NCBI GenBank assembly: GCA_963970005.1
Contig: CAXAMN010029027.1
Coordinates: 1,485,420 to 1,549,419 of the forward strand
Direction of reading: 5' to 3'
Length of the DNA stretch: 64,000 nt
DNA from: Durusdinium trenchii
Taxonomy: Eukaryota > Sar > Dinophyceae > Suessiales > Symbiodiniaceae
Positions 23,201-32,000 of the stretch are shown piece by piece; position 1 is the first letter of the stretch; each line of letters starts with the position of its first letter. The translations under genes were made by a program, and so were the position numbers. The notes under the pieces were generated by a model that was not told the origin of the DNA, ran no database searches, and was given only the letters and a program-made list of their open reading frames with translations.

Positions 23201-24321
23201 CACTCTTCCGTTAGTTCCTCCACCATGGTCACCTCTTCACCGCCAACTTCTTTGACACCTTGTGCTTGCACTCGATATCGTTTGAACCTCGGTCCATGAG
23301 AAGAATTGGAACCGGTCAGGGTTGATCTCAACTCGGAGGAGGTCGTGGTCGACGATGATGGTGGCTTTCGAAGACCATGCATTGGGCGTCGAGGAAACAT
23401 GCTTTTTCCTTTGCCTTTTCCTTTTCCTTTACTCTTTCCTTTGCCCTTTGAGGTTCCCTTTCTTTCGCTTTTGCTTCCTTTGCCATGGTCGAAGTCAGGA
23501 CCAATGGCTACGACGGGGTAGAAGCCACGAGCCAGGGCAAGTTCCTTCATTCTTTTTCTTGATTCCAAGTAGGAAATGTAGGCTTCATCCATGTTTTCGT
23601 ATGCCTCTTCAAGCTCCTCAGGGATTTCTTCTTCATCTTCTTCACCTTCATAGTAGATTTCATGCCAATCATCTTCTTCTTCTCCTTCGTAGTAGAACTC
23701 CTCATCATAGTCTTCCTCGTAGAAGAACTCGTCTTTGGATGACTTGACCACAGGTCCAATGTCCTTGGCGTTTGGTTTGTGATCTCCACCAAACATTCGA
23801 AGCAAAGCTCGTTGGACCTCTTCATAGTCAAGCTCGCCTTTGCACAATGCTTTCACTTGCACGTGTGTCCATTTTGGAGGTCCACTTCGGGTCAACAATC
23901 CAGCAAGAAGTGGTGGAATGTCGATCTTTACCTCTCGAAGTTTCTTCAAAGCAGTGCAGTGGCGAATGAGGTATGCCTGCATTTCTTCTCCCTTCTGACG
24001 ATTGAAGCTTTGAAAGAACTCTTCACACCGATATGGAACCTCAATTTGTTCTTCATATTGAAATAGCTGGTCCATCATAGTGAACAAAGGTGCGAACGGA
24101 TTTGTTCCACTGGTGATTTCTTTCAAATCTATTTGTTCTGCTGCATCCCAAACAGTGTCCTTGAGGAGGCTGATGACCAAAAGAGCACCTTCAATCTCAG
24201 CATCCGTTGAGCGTCGACGACACTGCAGGGCATACAATTCCAATCGTCTTCTGTAGCTGCGATAGCCACTTTGCGTTAGCCCCTCGGCCGATGGTGCGGC
24301 CTTTGCCAAGCCACTATCCAA
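17293..24321 (-). CDS. Ty1/copia gag-pol polyprotein with methyltransferase-like and membrane domains
   Basis: One open frame of 2342 residues. Gag-like N-terminus (1-200), acidic stretch, KGKGKSKGKGKGKG nucleic-acid-binding run, and aspartic protease DSGATRTL (Asp392). A methyltransferase-like insert of about 200 residues carries CAPPCTKW (Cys640) and EHPHLAMSW. Integrase has an HHCC finger and D912 (LEADVF), TDQSGAH and GSVERLH. RT has SADVKTAF and HVDDFIG (Asp1601-1602), and RNase H has YTDAAW (Asp1776), SSEAQAAA and TDAKSL. The tail has a zinc-finger-like YCSRRHFYAH, a membrane segment near 2069-2090 (FMVIMIFAWIG) and an unknown C-terminus. All catalytic residues are present, so it may be recently active. 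The frame begins without ATG (TTG) just after a stop, so the Gag start may be truncated at the junction near 24340. No LTRs were identified. Confidence 0.85.
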   Translation of the reverse strand: MDSGLAKAAPSAEGLTQSGYRSYRRRLELYALQCRRRSTDAEIEGALLVISLLKDTVWDAAEQIDLKEITSGTNPFAPLFTMMDQLFQYEEQIEVPYRCEEFFQSFNRQKGEEMQAYLIRHCTALKKLREVKIDIPPLLAGLLTRSGPPKWTHVQVKALCKGELDYEEVQRALLRMFGGDHKPNAKDIGPVVKSSKDEFFYEEDYDEEFYYEGEEEDDWHEIYYEGEEDEEEIPEELEEAYENMDEAYISYLESRKRMKELALARGFYPVVAIGPDFDHGKGSKSERKGTSKGKGKSKGKGKGKGKSMFPRRPMHGLRKPPSSSTTTSSELRSTLTGSNSSHGPRFKRYRVQAQGVKEVGGEEVTMVEELTEECFQEDIFFATLAPGHAIVDSGATRTLVGEEVWKEWVEHYDEGLLGPLRTQAQKRSFKFGGGEMLESNYEISFNALVKGQKLPITVSVVPGHTPFLLARPMLEQWGVKQDYASGNMKVAQSEWFQPSRGQKGHYVLNLLEYHEDEQEMNYITEEEVLISTSPLEIEPPCETEPSDIAEQILMESEANEVEEISQQVLQRLQEERKLIFFEVYVDEGNLATELLKRFPDCEVATFSLPHWDFEKENDRKAFLKLVREQKPHFIWCAPPCTKWSPMQRLNMIKAEKLAYILELQKQEEKQHLKLVLDVTDICNWEINAGMAMEHPHLAMSWKTKTLESMDGYDAICNRCRTGLCYYDRMGNYVGKVKKPTRIRTNSQMVFEALDLPCECLPGEHVAMDGKAESLKKMQNYERGFVKRAANAIYQEMEERWRQREIAKIYMVEEQDEKNKVKNASNITEEEKKLMKTHSKQNLQVISKLHKQLGHPGVDRMIKTLKDAGMDEFLIRCAKDYKCEVCEQQAQRKLEKPASLPQASHFNECLEADVFHIRWNGEKRKVLAILDIYSKYEINAVLERETEEAELKILREQWLQTFGPPERFRTDQSGAHMSQKYLDFFDQNNIKLILVPKEAHYRMGSVERLHAVRRMQLLKMQKDEPNVLLEEAVPVACHQRNRLRSVHGSSPYQIVFGHNPQSNGLCDEPHLSKPLDDTEQHQKDQALRYSAAKAFYEANNNQLLKRALLARPRSEHVAASLGDWIYYWRQGENKLDPTRWRGPALVCAIEPRKNDDGRIRASVYWVAHGSSLVRVASEHIRAEVARERVHRLETQPDTAVSNSLVHRVRQALTPVQGPVRFLDLAGDPTFSNAKAETSVLSLVPPETKAETSVPPLVPPESPEVPMSEPQAEEEVTTEPQHTAAAAEHKTAAAEAEAVEVETKEDQDPSGRGRSRSPPPHDSRHKDFENLYESYNKARQLDGLPPVSRDDHQLKSQYDMLYGEEVDWLDENFLATSFSEKNLTKEQKEEFAEARDKALDVWFENQAWRPVDASEAQPGEAVPARFLQRWKPTKEGQKANARIIIQGFKHRDVLEDTVDKEAPTLSMVGRSSIYLFAVVRQLKLWSADVKTAFQQADNIEQEARVFIQPSAEIRRLLERKIGLKPCQIMRASKPAFGDCRAPRQWNATAHRCLTEELGMIPHPLDRCVYLSIRAAYESDPAFEVFQWNGVPSIVDGIFGLHVDDFIGAGEGFCSEHDLKKECPNEECFLNRILRLAQRFRFGAWDFGNGSKIIFCGAELQQSLDYSTISVSLANYVQKVKPISLDKSRKTMTESPCDEREHRQFRALIGALAWPAHQSIPELCASVSILQASASNPCVGDLNQANKLLRFAKEVSKDHQLYMRGSCAFSELCIGAYTDAAWAVRPDGSSQGGLLVFICSHQELESGSMMPLNVFYWKSHKLARICRSSLSSEAQAAAIAVDELEWCKIFVSVMIDPTLPIESPEALQKLGPSPLVTDAKSLFDAAKSLSPSMKLSEKRTAIEVAIVRDRTNALLGKWMWVNSHQQISDGLTKPASRDSMAYIMKRGTHQLKFNPDFTASKKVSSEAKKEEREIHEAFSKEMEEQQVFAVEEWQKHEQGLCLLPSCCKPRNESDPRNKYCSRRHFYAHRSSNSHQDEWKKAALFSAAILMASKAPLAEGALTSVEAEGWRLPIFMSFMVIMIFAWIGLENVFLRFGIETIFYKAYRFANDKVTNLFREEMNENEQVVENDQASANAPVTEKPLSPPSHVVSAAVQADEVILNALTLTRRPGIDSGSTTTNTESDLPDEEWHRWSRMKVRVQNEAGQGPYRRLLWELENHDSSMDSQTRCVLQSESFTTQRWRKFSELLRAQDTSQFSDEQVCQWHRMWNDNLVFLADVNRRIVRQRNQIIALERNDRVREQIYNGELADRICQTPVTFVAGSRPRRLAESEHGAWYHVSSLEELR

Positions 24322-24344
24322 TCCACGATAGTTGTTGGATCCAG

Positions 24345-24800
24345 AGGAAGGAGTTCCTGGATCAAGGAATCATATTGATGAAAGGACCCAAGCACTTCTC
24401 CTGCGCAACTTCAGGTTAGGGGGTGCTCAGGAAAGTGAGTGTACCAAATGGCTCACTGCAGTCGCAAGAGATCTCCTGGCAGCCCATCCCTTTCGGGAAG
24501 TCTTTCTGATCCTTGCCCTGTTTCTGCCGCAGCTTCGCTTTGCGGAAGGCATCTTTGGACTAGTCCCATCGTCCGTCGCCAAGCCTGGACATGCCATCAC
24601 CGAGGCGGGGCACTGCGCCAGTTCCAACAAGCCAACCTCGCCTCGGACAGATCTACCGTAGGTGTGTATCAGTGGAGTGCAATGCTTCCGACCAGCGCAC
24701 GGGTTGCCAGGAGGTGCACGAACCTCTCATAGGCATTCTCCTGTGCTTTACAGCTGCAAAAACGGGCGGTGGCAAATGGGAACAGGGTCGACACGTTTTC
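24345..24800 (+). pseudogene. Internally deleted fragment of the hydrolase-helicase giant ORF
   Basis: 24375-24560 encodes LLRNFRLGG, KWLTAVARDLLA and PFREVFLILALFLPQL, which match the giant ORF near 44050-44190. In another frame 24640-24720 encodes LRQFQQANLASD and WSAMLPTSARVA, matching about 45870-45960. The roughly 1.7 kb in between, including the Walker A region, is missing, so this copy is dead. It stands directly upstream of repeat R1 and LINE copy 1. This mirrors the order giant ORF, R repeats, LINE copy 2 and is the key evidence for a repeated gene order. Its left end abuts the minus-strand copia element. Confidence 0.7.
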
Positions 24801-24825
24801 ATGAGAAGAATTCCACTGCAGCTGT

Positions 24826-25749
24826 TTCACACGGGCTGCACGCAACCCAGAACAATTTTTGCAATGACGCAGCATTTCACGAAGTTAGGAGACACCCCTT
24901 TTTGGCACCTCTGGGTGCCAAAGGGTGCTGAGATGACCTCTCTTCGGGGTGCCTTTCGCACCCTTACCTGCCGGCTTTCACAGTTTGCTATGGCCGCTAC
25001 TGTCTGAACACTGCCAACTACTATGCCTCTTGACTTGTAAGTGCAACCAGTTGAATGGGTTGCGCTACAAGAAAGGTTTTTTCCACGGCATGATGCATAG
25101 CAACCATCCACTTTGACATGGATTGGCGTTAGAGCATATCAATGCTCGGAACCTGCATCGTGACTACGTTTTTGCCAGAGTGGCCCCTGGTGCTGGAAAT
25201 TAAGATGTGAACCATTTGAAGACTTCTTGGAGACTTTGCTAGAGCACAATTTAAACCCTCGCTGCCATGCTCTTCGTTTGAGAATTCAGGCCCATCGACA
25301 GTCAGTGGTCTTCGTTTCACTTGTTTCACCTTAGCATAGAGGAAAGACAGGATGGTGGAGACTCGGCCTTTGGGCTGTGGTTGGCGGTTGTTTTTTGTGG
25401 TTGGGTTGTCTTTGTCCTTTTCTCCACCATCTGACTGTATTTTCCTTTCTTCAATGATGACCTGGACAGAGCAAAGTACAAGCAGAGAAAAAGCAACACA
25501 GGCGAAGGACATATGTCCTTGACCAAGGTGGGTGACTCGTCTAGTCCAAGCGGCACCGAGAGCGGTGGGCAGATGCCAGTGAGCAATGGAGAGAGGACTC
25601 TCCAGACCTGCAAAGACCAGCAATGCTTTTGCAGCGGGAATAGACACACCGCTCACAAGCCACGGCAAAGGAAATGCGCAAACACTAAGTAGGACCGTCA
25701 AACTCTTTTCGCCATTCGCAATACACTGAGCCAGTGGGAATGAGAGAAT
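24826..25749 (+). repeat. R repeat, copy 1
   Basis: Shares long stretches with 53090-53760 and 53960-54640: TTTCACACGGG, TTTGGCACC with a GGTGCC return arm, CGCACCCTTACCTGC, GGTTTTTTCCACGGCATGA, GAATTCAGGCCCA, TTTCACCTTAGCA and TTTCTCCACCATCTG. The last 270 bases match about 52800-52970 instead, so the order is permuted relative to R2. It ends in GAGCCAGTGGGAATGAGAG, immediately followed by the leader relic of LINE copy 1. I see no gene in it; the minus-strand open frame at 25129-25785 spans repeat sequence and is not credible. Confidence 0.75.
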
Positions 25750-25771
25750 CCGTAGCCACTTTTGGCTCAAG
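25750..25771 (+). other. Relict dinoflagellate spliced leader at the 5' end of LINE copy 1
   Basis: CCGTAGCC and GGCTCAAG are both exact, separated by six bases (ACTTTT) instead of the usual five (ATTTT). The leader is joined to mRNAs by trans-splicing. Its presence in DNA means the element passed through a trans-spliced mRNA and was reverse transcribed. A second GGCTCAA lies 8 bases downstream and may be an older relic. Confidence 0.85.
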
Positions 25772-25824
25772 GCATCTCGGCTCAAACTCGCGGCAAAAGC
25801 CGTTGAGCTAGGAGGTTCAAGACG

Positions 25825-25844
25825 ACTTCTTAAAGAGAAGAAGT
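25825..25844 (+). promoter_or_regulatory. Conserved 5' UTR stem with AAAGAG loop
   Basis: Arms ACTTCTT and AAGAAGT pair perfectly around AAAGAG. LINE copy 2 has GTCTCTT and AAGAGAC around the same loop at 54969-54988. Three base pairs changed on both sides, so the structure rather than the sequence is kept. Confidence 0.7.
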
Positions 25845-25926
25845 TTTCTCCGGGCCGGTGCGCGTAGTTAGGTTCTTCTTAGTCTGTGCTTAAGGTTTTT
25901 GCTTTGAGCATTCTCATTTTGTTTGC

Positions 25927-25958
25927 AATTGTGTGGTGTCCTTAGACACCGTACAATT
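25927..25958 (+). repeat. CTTA-loop hairpin, 14 bp stem
   Basis: Arms at 25927-25940 and 25945-25958 pair completely (two G-T pairs) around CTTA. First of three such hairpins in the 5' UTR of LINE copy 1; its inner 16 bases recur at 26027-26042. Confidence 0.85.
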
Positions 25959-25986
25959 TCAAGTGGGGTCCTTAGACTCCATTTGA
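25959..25986 (+). repeat. CTTA-loop hairpin, 12 bp stem
   Basis: Arms at 25959-25970 (TCAAGTGGGGTC) and 25975-25986 (GACTCCATTTGA) pair with two G-T pairs. It directly abuts the preceding hairpin. Confidence 0.85.
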
Positions 25987-26020
25987 TTGCAGTTTTGGCC
26001 GTCTTTCCTCACAAGCACAC

Positions 26021-26048
26021 TCGAAGGGTGTCCTTAGACACCATTCGA
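26021..26048 (+). repeat. CTTA-loop hairpin, 12-position stem
   Basis: Arms TCGAAGGGTGTC and GACACCATTCGA pair with one mismatch around CTTA at 26033-26036, 32 bases before the ORF1 ATG. Confidence 0.85.
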
Positions 26049-26079
26049 TCTTTGTTACAGGCTTTATTTGTCTCCAAGG

Positions 26080-28971
26080 ATGGTTTCCAAAGAAGTCTCT
26101 TGCACGATTTCTCAATTTATCTATGATGATATCTTCGATTCATTTGAGGCAAAAGGGATTTTCTCACAGCTCAGCAGACTTTCTTTAGCTGCTTCACCTC
26201 GCATCTTTTTTCTCTGTCGTTTTCCTAGCATGATCAACACAGTCCGTTTTAGCCGAAATCTTTTCATAGTTGGTGAAGATGAGTACAATAATGTCTGTGC
26301 TGCCGCTTCTGGAAGTCATCCAATAGACATTGTCATTTATGGAATACAAAGTCGATTGCAAGATATCATTTTGCAACTCTACCACTCAGGCTCTCAACTA
26401 CGACATGTGCTTCTTTTTCATGAGTGCACTTTGAGTGCTACTTGTGTTGACCTAACGATTGGGGTCTGCACTTCGCTAAAAAGACATCGAGCTCACATAC
26501 AGCGAATTAGCAAATACAAAAGCTTTGAATTTGCACAAAATGGAGGCTCGCGCACCTTTACCAAAGCTACATATTTCGTTGCACTCAATGCCAATCGTAA
26601 TGTAAATAGCTTTGAAGTCTTCTCGCCAAGTCTGGAATATACAGAAACATGGTTGTGTTCCAGCAAGTCCTTCACGTCACAGATCCAAGCTGCAATTACT
26701 GCCGTGCCTGGAGTCTTTCGGTTTCGTGTTTACACGCATGACCCCCCTCTCCATACAGAGCTTGGAGCGACGGACCGATGCTGTGTCACTTTTGGCATTG
26801 CTGAATCAGAAGTTCAAACAGTGACTGATTCCCTGGTGTCGATCTATGCTTGTCTCAGTCAAGAAGTTGCCTCCTCCGCTCAGCAAGACCTCCAAAGAGT
26901 GATTCCACTCTTTTGGAATGTACGTCCTAGTGATGCCCCTGCTTTCTATTGCTTTCACACTGTCACCTTTTTAGATATCAGATCTTGCACGCAAGAGGAA
27001 AGATGGCAACTTCAGAGCATTTTGATTGACATGAATATTCCATACTATATCCAAAAAAGCCTGCTCTTGGTCATCTATGCTGAAGGAACTGAACTTGAAA
27101 ACTTTAGGCTCAGAACCTTCCAAGAACAGATTAAGATTCCATTTGGCAAAGAAGAAGGTAGCCTGCAATGTTCTTTCACTGCGGGAACCGATGAAAACCT
27201 TTGGACTGTTGATTTTGGTACGACAGGAAGTGACACTCATGAAGCCTTTCAGATTGAGGATGATGGATCACTTATGATGAAAGATGGGATCGTCGATGTC
27301 GATTTTAGTAAGAAGCTACAAAAAGTCTTGGGAGCTATACAGATCCGACCTGCTGTAGTACATGTCCAAGACAAAGGCCAGCAGAAAGTTGTTGCCTTTT
27401 ATGCATCACCTACGTTGTTCCCACGAATACCTAGCACTTTCATTGACCACAAGGCTAATAAAAGAATTGTCCACTACAAGCAACCTGATGTCCATACCAC
27501 TGAAAGGACCTCCAACATTTATGTTAAAGAAACCAAAACTGATCACCACGTTGGTGCGCATAATAAAGGACTATGTCAAGGTGCTCGACTTAGTGGATTC
27601 TTCCCTCTGCCAGGTAACAGCATGTCACGTAGAAGATTTGGACAGTTACAAGTTTTTAGCTTTGAAATTGGCAAGAGAGATGTAGCTGTTGATCTCCTTG
27701 ATGAGATTGTTCCCATTTGCTTTGTTGAAGCTGAACTCTCTATCAAGGAGGCCTCTTACCTTCTTGATATTCTAATGAAACAAAGGCATCTCCTTGACCA
27801 TCATACTATTTTCCTCGAATGCACTACCACAAAGCCACCAATCCAGCTGCATAAAGAAGATGTTATCACTACCTTGCCGGAGCATGAAAGTATTATTCAC
27901 TGCCAAATTGAACCTGGTCAGAAGCTACAAGTACTTCAACCACGTTTTGAAAGAGGCAAGGTCTCACGGTGCTTCAATAATGCACTTGAGCTCAGTGTCT
28001 ATGACCGCGCGAACCTTATTCTCTTCTTACCGGGTCAAATGGACATTCATGATGTCTTTGGGAAAGCACCTGTTGGCCGTGTCCTGTCAATTTGGTACAA
28101 CAATCACTTGTCGCACCAAAAACATGATACGAAGCCTGCTGCAACAAAGCAGTCGGCAAATTTTACTGGCAGCAGCCCCCAATGTAGCATAAATGCCCAA
28201 ATAGATACCACTTTCACTGGCGAATGTCGTGACAACAAACAATCGCCTGCTCGTTCGATACCATCTTCATCTGATCACAATCAAGATGCAGTCAGTCCTT
28301 TACAGACTGAAATTGATGCAACGGGGTCTATATCCAATGAAGAAGAAATAACACCAGAACAGAATTCTGACTCTTTGTTCAAAGATGGTGATGCACATCA
28401 AGCCGCAAATCGAGGAAGTCAGGTTAGTCCAGCATCTCCCTTGCGTCAAAAGTCTGGAACACCTGCATGTCAACTGGCAAGCAAAGCATACGTTCCCAAT
28501 ATCCAATGTGACCCCTTTTCAGTAAACCAATCAATGCAAGTTGATGAAGGCTCTGCCTTGCGCTTCGCTCACAGAGAGGTAAAGCAAGATGGTGCCAAAC
28601 ATCCAAAAGGAGTGCAACAATCCCAATCATACTCTACCGAGAGTCGCCAAGCTAAAGAGCTCCCTGAAGAAAAGGTTATTGTTCCCTTTTCCTTCAAAGA
28701 CAGTACATCGGACAATGAAGCCTCACAGCTTTCGACAGATTCGTTCTGTGAACAGGTATACCAAGATTTACAACAACAATTAGAAGACGATCCAAAGAAA
28801 GAAGCAGGCCATAGTGCCCTTTTGACTGAGTCAAAACACACTGTTGAAGTGATTACAGACAGAAAGCCATCCACAAAAAAAAGCGCAAGTGACACGCGCC
28901 AACAGCCAGTCAAGAAACCTGCTGCAAACCTACCCCCAAACGAGGTGATGGCCTTAGTCATCGTCTTGTAA
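26080..28971 (+). CDS. LINE ORF1 protein, copy 1
   Basis: 963 residues from ATG 26080. The first 600 residues are globular and conserved in copy 2: the start MVSKEVSCTISQFIYDD matches MLDKEACCLVSQAIYED, and both share PFGKEEG, QIEDDG and RRRF blocks. The C-terminal third is Ser/Gln/Lys-rich and probably disordered. I recognise no RNA-binding or zinc motif, so the usual ORF1 role of binding element RNA is assumed from position only. The end at TAA 28969 follows an A8 run (28874-28881) and overlaps a CTTA hairpin. In copy 2 the homologous frame runs straight on into the next protein, so the true ORF1/ORF2 boundary is uncertain. Confidence 0.75.
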   Translation: MVSKEVSCTISQFIYDDIFDSFEAKGIFSQLSRLSLAASPRIFFLCRFPSMINTVRFSRNLFIVGEDEYNNVCAAASGSHPIDIVIYGIQSRLQDIILQLYHSGSQLRHVLLFHECTLSATCVDLTIGVCTSLKRHRAHIQRISKYKSFEFAQNGGSRTFTKATYFVALNANRNVNSFEVFSPSLEYTETWLCSSKSFTSQIQAAITAVPGVFRFRVYTHDPPLHTELGATDRCCVTFGIAESEVQTVTDSLVSIYACLSQEVASSAQQDLQRVIPLFWNVRPSDAPAFYCFHTVTFLDIRSCTQEERWQLQSILIDMNIPYYIQKSLLLVIYAEGTELENFRLRTFQEQIKIPFGKEEGSLQCSFTAGTDENLWTVDFGTTGSDTHEAFQIEDDGSLMMKDGIVDVDFSKKLQKVLGAIQIRPAVVHVQDKGQQKVVAFYASPTLFPRIPSTFIDHKANKRIVHYKQPDVHTTERTSNIYVKETKTDHHVGAHNKGLCQGARLSGFFPLPGNSMSRRRFGQLQVFSFEIGKRDVAVDLLDEIVPICFVEAELSIKEASYLLDILMKQRHLLDHHTIFLECTTTKPPIQLHKEDVITTLPEHESIIHCQIEPGQKLQVLQPRFERGKVSRCFNNALELSVYDRANLILFLPGQMDIHDVFGKAPVGRVLSIWYNNHLSHQKHDTKPAATKQSANFTGSSPQCSINAQIDTTFTGECRDNKQSPARSIPSSSDHNQDAVSPLQTEIDATGSISNEEEITPEQNSDSLFKDGDAHQAANRGSQVSPASPLRQKSGTPACQLASKAYVPNIQCDPFSVNQSMQVDEGSALRFAHREVKQDGAKHPKGVQQSQSYSTESRQAKELPEEKVIVPFSFKDSTSDNEASQLSTDSFCEQVYQDLQQQLEDDPKKEAGHSALLTESKHTVEVITDRKPSTKKSASDTRQQPVKKPAANLPPNEVMALVIVL
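28940..28969 (+). repeat. CTTA-loop hairpin, 13 bp stem, at the ORF1 end
   Basis: Arms at 28940-28952 and 28957-28969 pair throughout (several G-T pairs) around CTTA. The 3' arm ends on the first base of the ORF1 stop codon. Confidence 0.8.
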
Positions 28972-29024
28972 AACGGGGAATCAATGCACAACATGCCTCC
29001 GATTGTGATACTAACCGAAATCCA

Positions 29025-32000
29025 ATGAATGGAGTTCTCCAAAACAAACGTCGACAATCTTATACACAACAGATACAGCAGATGATCAGCCAGGATGTCT
29101 CCTTGCAAAACATGGATTTTCAGGATGAAGATATTCAACGAGCAGTCTCCTTGTATGAGAATCTCAATGCCACTGCTTGTTACTATACGGCTGCACTGCG
29201 TATTGTATCCAAGGCAAATTGGAACAAACAAGTAAACTTTGAAAATCACATTGGTCACAGAGCAATGGTTGCGGTAGCCAAAGGATGGACTTGTGCATCC
29301 TATCTACCGAATGATGATTTTGATCACTACCACTTAGCATTGGCCATGTCGACTCTACCCAAAGATACTCATATGGACCTGCTGAGAACATATGAGTCCA
29401 TTGTCGCGATCATTCCGCCTCCCTTTCATGATTTACTCGGATCTAGAGTCTCGTTTACCTGCCTGAGTTGTCATAGAATTGCTGAGCACAATGTTGCTAC
29501 ATTCATTGTCACTGGTTTACCGACGGGACTTTTGCTACACATTGCCTTCTTTGAAGCTGCCTTTCCATGGTCAGAACATCTTTTGCCCATTGGATGTGAT
29601 AATGGAATAAATGCCGGTCAAGAATGTCAAGAATGTGCCAGTAACTTTAATTGGGCCACCATCTCTTGTTCGCCCTGCCGGCTGGTGTGGCTGCACTTTC
29701 AACGAGAGAGGCAGCCACTTGCAACTGACTACGAAAAGCTCCTTGACAAAGATACCTTCCAATCAAGTGGGCAGATTTGGCAATGTATTGCATTAGTCAT
29801 TCATCAGGGTCCAGACCCACTAAATGGTGAACAGCAACCCTGTGAGCACTTTTACGTGTTAGAGCACGAAAATGTCAATTCCACAACGCTGAAGTATGAT
29901 AATGCTACTGGACTGAGTCAACTAAGTGTCTCACAAATCAAAGCAGGTGATCGAATTTGCGGTATCCTGTATCGACATGCGACAATTTCGAGCACATGGT
30001 CCCACACGCGGCCTCCGAAGCGAATGTCGAATATAGTGCGTGGCAAAGACTCCAAACGTGCCAAGAACAAATTTGGGCAGCGAGAAGTGAGTGCACCCAA
30101 AAGAAAACAGGCTATCAAAAGGGCCATTGATGCTGGAAATCGAACAGATACTATTGGCCTTGTTCCTATTAGTATGAACGAACTCCAAGCTACCTACATT
30201 CCGGAGAAGCTATGCCCACCGCCACCCGGTGATGCAACTATTCCTGCGGAGCAACTTAAAGCAGTTGAAACATCCTTGTCGCAGTCTTCACAGGCGGATC
30301 ACCTTGCATCGCCTGCCTCTCCATTTGATCAACCCATGCAGAGTTGCGAATCCAATCCACCATACGCTGTTCTGAGTATGTTCGATGGTTGCGGGTCGTC
30401 ATTAGACATCCTGATTGAGAAGTTTGGCTATCGCCCCAAAGTCTGTGTGCTGTGTGAAAGGGATGAAACGCTCAGATATTTGGTTGCAGAAAAGCATGGA
30501 ATCTCCGTCAATGTGCAGTGGATACATAGCCTCAAAGGAGGTATCTTCCTCTATGCGAATGATGTTGACATTCTCTTTGATGATGGAGCAAGAATCTTAA
30601 GAGAGTTTGTCACTTTGAGTGACTGTTGTCATGTTTTTGTTATTGGAGGCAGTCCCTGCACTGACCTCACCTATGCGGGTCAGGAACATGGACGCTTAGG
30701 CATTTGTGGCCCCGATAGCGTCTTTTTCTTTACGATGCATCTCGCGCTATACCTACTTGGTACAGTCCTCCCTAAGACACACATTCGTTTTCTCATTGAG
30801 AATGCAGGTTCTATGCATTATGATCACTTTACCTTCATTAGAGCCTGCCTTGGCCTAGCACACATCACACGGGACAAGATGACGTGGTGTACTTCTAAAA
30901 TATCACCAGCTAAAAGACTCCGTCTCTTTTTCCAAAACAATATTCTACACGACACGGTTGACTCTCAAGTCTTGTGCCAAGAAGACTTACAATGGCCGGC
31001 TGACTGGAAACCACTGTCCATCCATGACAAAGGGAAGTTTCGTGATGTTTTTATCAAACCCTTCATGCGACCCCTTGAAGTCCTCAGTGACACTGCACTT
31101 CATTACAGCTGGACCAGTTACCATCCTGCAGCGTTACTGTGGAGAACATCGTACTGGCACACACATGAACGGTTTGCTGTAATAGCAAACATGTTCACTG
31201 ATAGTTCGGTTCCTGCCTTTCAATGGAGCGATTTTATCCCTGCGATTTATTATCCGGCATGGAGGCGCTTCTTGAGTTGTTTCTACAACAAAACCTCATC
31301 TAATCCAGAGAAGGATGCTGTGCTTCGTGATGTCCTCCCCTTATTTCACAACAGCAGCATAAGAGTTCCCTTCCGCTTCTTAACCGACACCGAGGTTTTG
31401 CAAGTCTCAGGGCTTAGTCGCAACTTTGCCACTATCTCGCGTCTTAAACATGTCTTGCATTCGCACACAATTCGCTCATTCGTTGGCAACTCTTTCCATC
31501 CTAAGCTTATCAGCCTTGCTATTGGTACGCCTGATCATGTTCGAGCATGGATCCAAGGCAAAACTGAATGTTTCTTTGGTGTGGCTTCCCCGGATGATGT
31601 TAGACAAGGTTATATCTCCTTTCGACAAACCATTGAAAACAACCTCAAGATTTCGGGCAGAAGCACCCAAATTACAATTGCGCCAGAACCTTACCGACAC
31701 ATCAACTATCGGAACTTAGTTATGTCACCAGTCAAGAAACCCCCAATTGCTCAACCTATAGTCACGCAAAAGCTGCCACACTATCTCACCAAAGAAGCTA
31801 TTGACAACAGTAACAAGCATAGACGAGATCAACGTTTTGACATCCTAGGCAAAGAGCCTCTGACCAAGTTTCTTACTGATCTAAACCTCCTTGACTACGC
31901 AGAGCAAGCAGTGGTGCCGCAGTGGATTTTTTTCAATGAAGAGATTGTACAAGCCTTATGCACTCTCTCTGCCGACAGTGATGCCCTGAATGTTTATCAG

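Larger units (their letters stand above)
25772..26079 (+). promoter_or_regulatory. Hairpin-rich 5' UTR of LINE copy 1
   Basis: Non-coding leader between the relic and the ORF1 ATG (26080). It holds a CGGC/GCCG stem near 25790-25802, the covarying stem at 25825-25844 and three CTTA-loop hairpins at 25927-26048. The ATG at 26080 is chosen because the upstream in-frame codons are not ATG and copy 2 begins its homologous protein with ATG at the same point. Confidence 0.6.

Noticed and set aside
23322-23747. Several + strand ORFs of 70-240 residues opposite the copia polyprotein (for example 20196-20915, 21802-22224, 23322-23747)
   Set aside because: They mirror the strongly conserved minus-strand gag-pol frame and have no motifs of their own.
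25129-25785. Minus-strand open frame of 218 codons with a possible membrane segment upstream of LINE copy 1
   Set aside because: It spans R repeat sequence whose other copies (R2, R3) do not keep the frame, and it crosses the leader relic.
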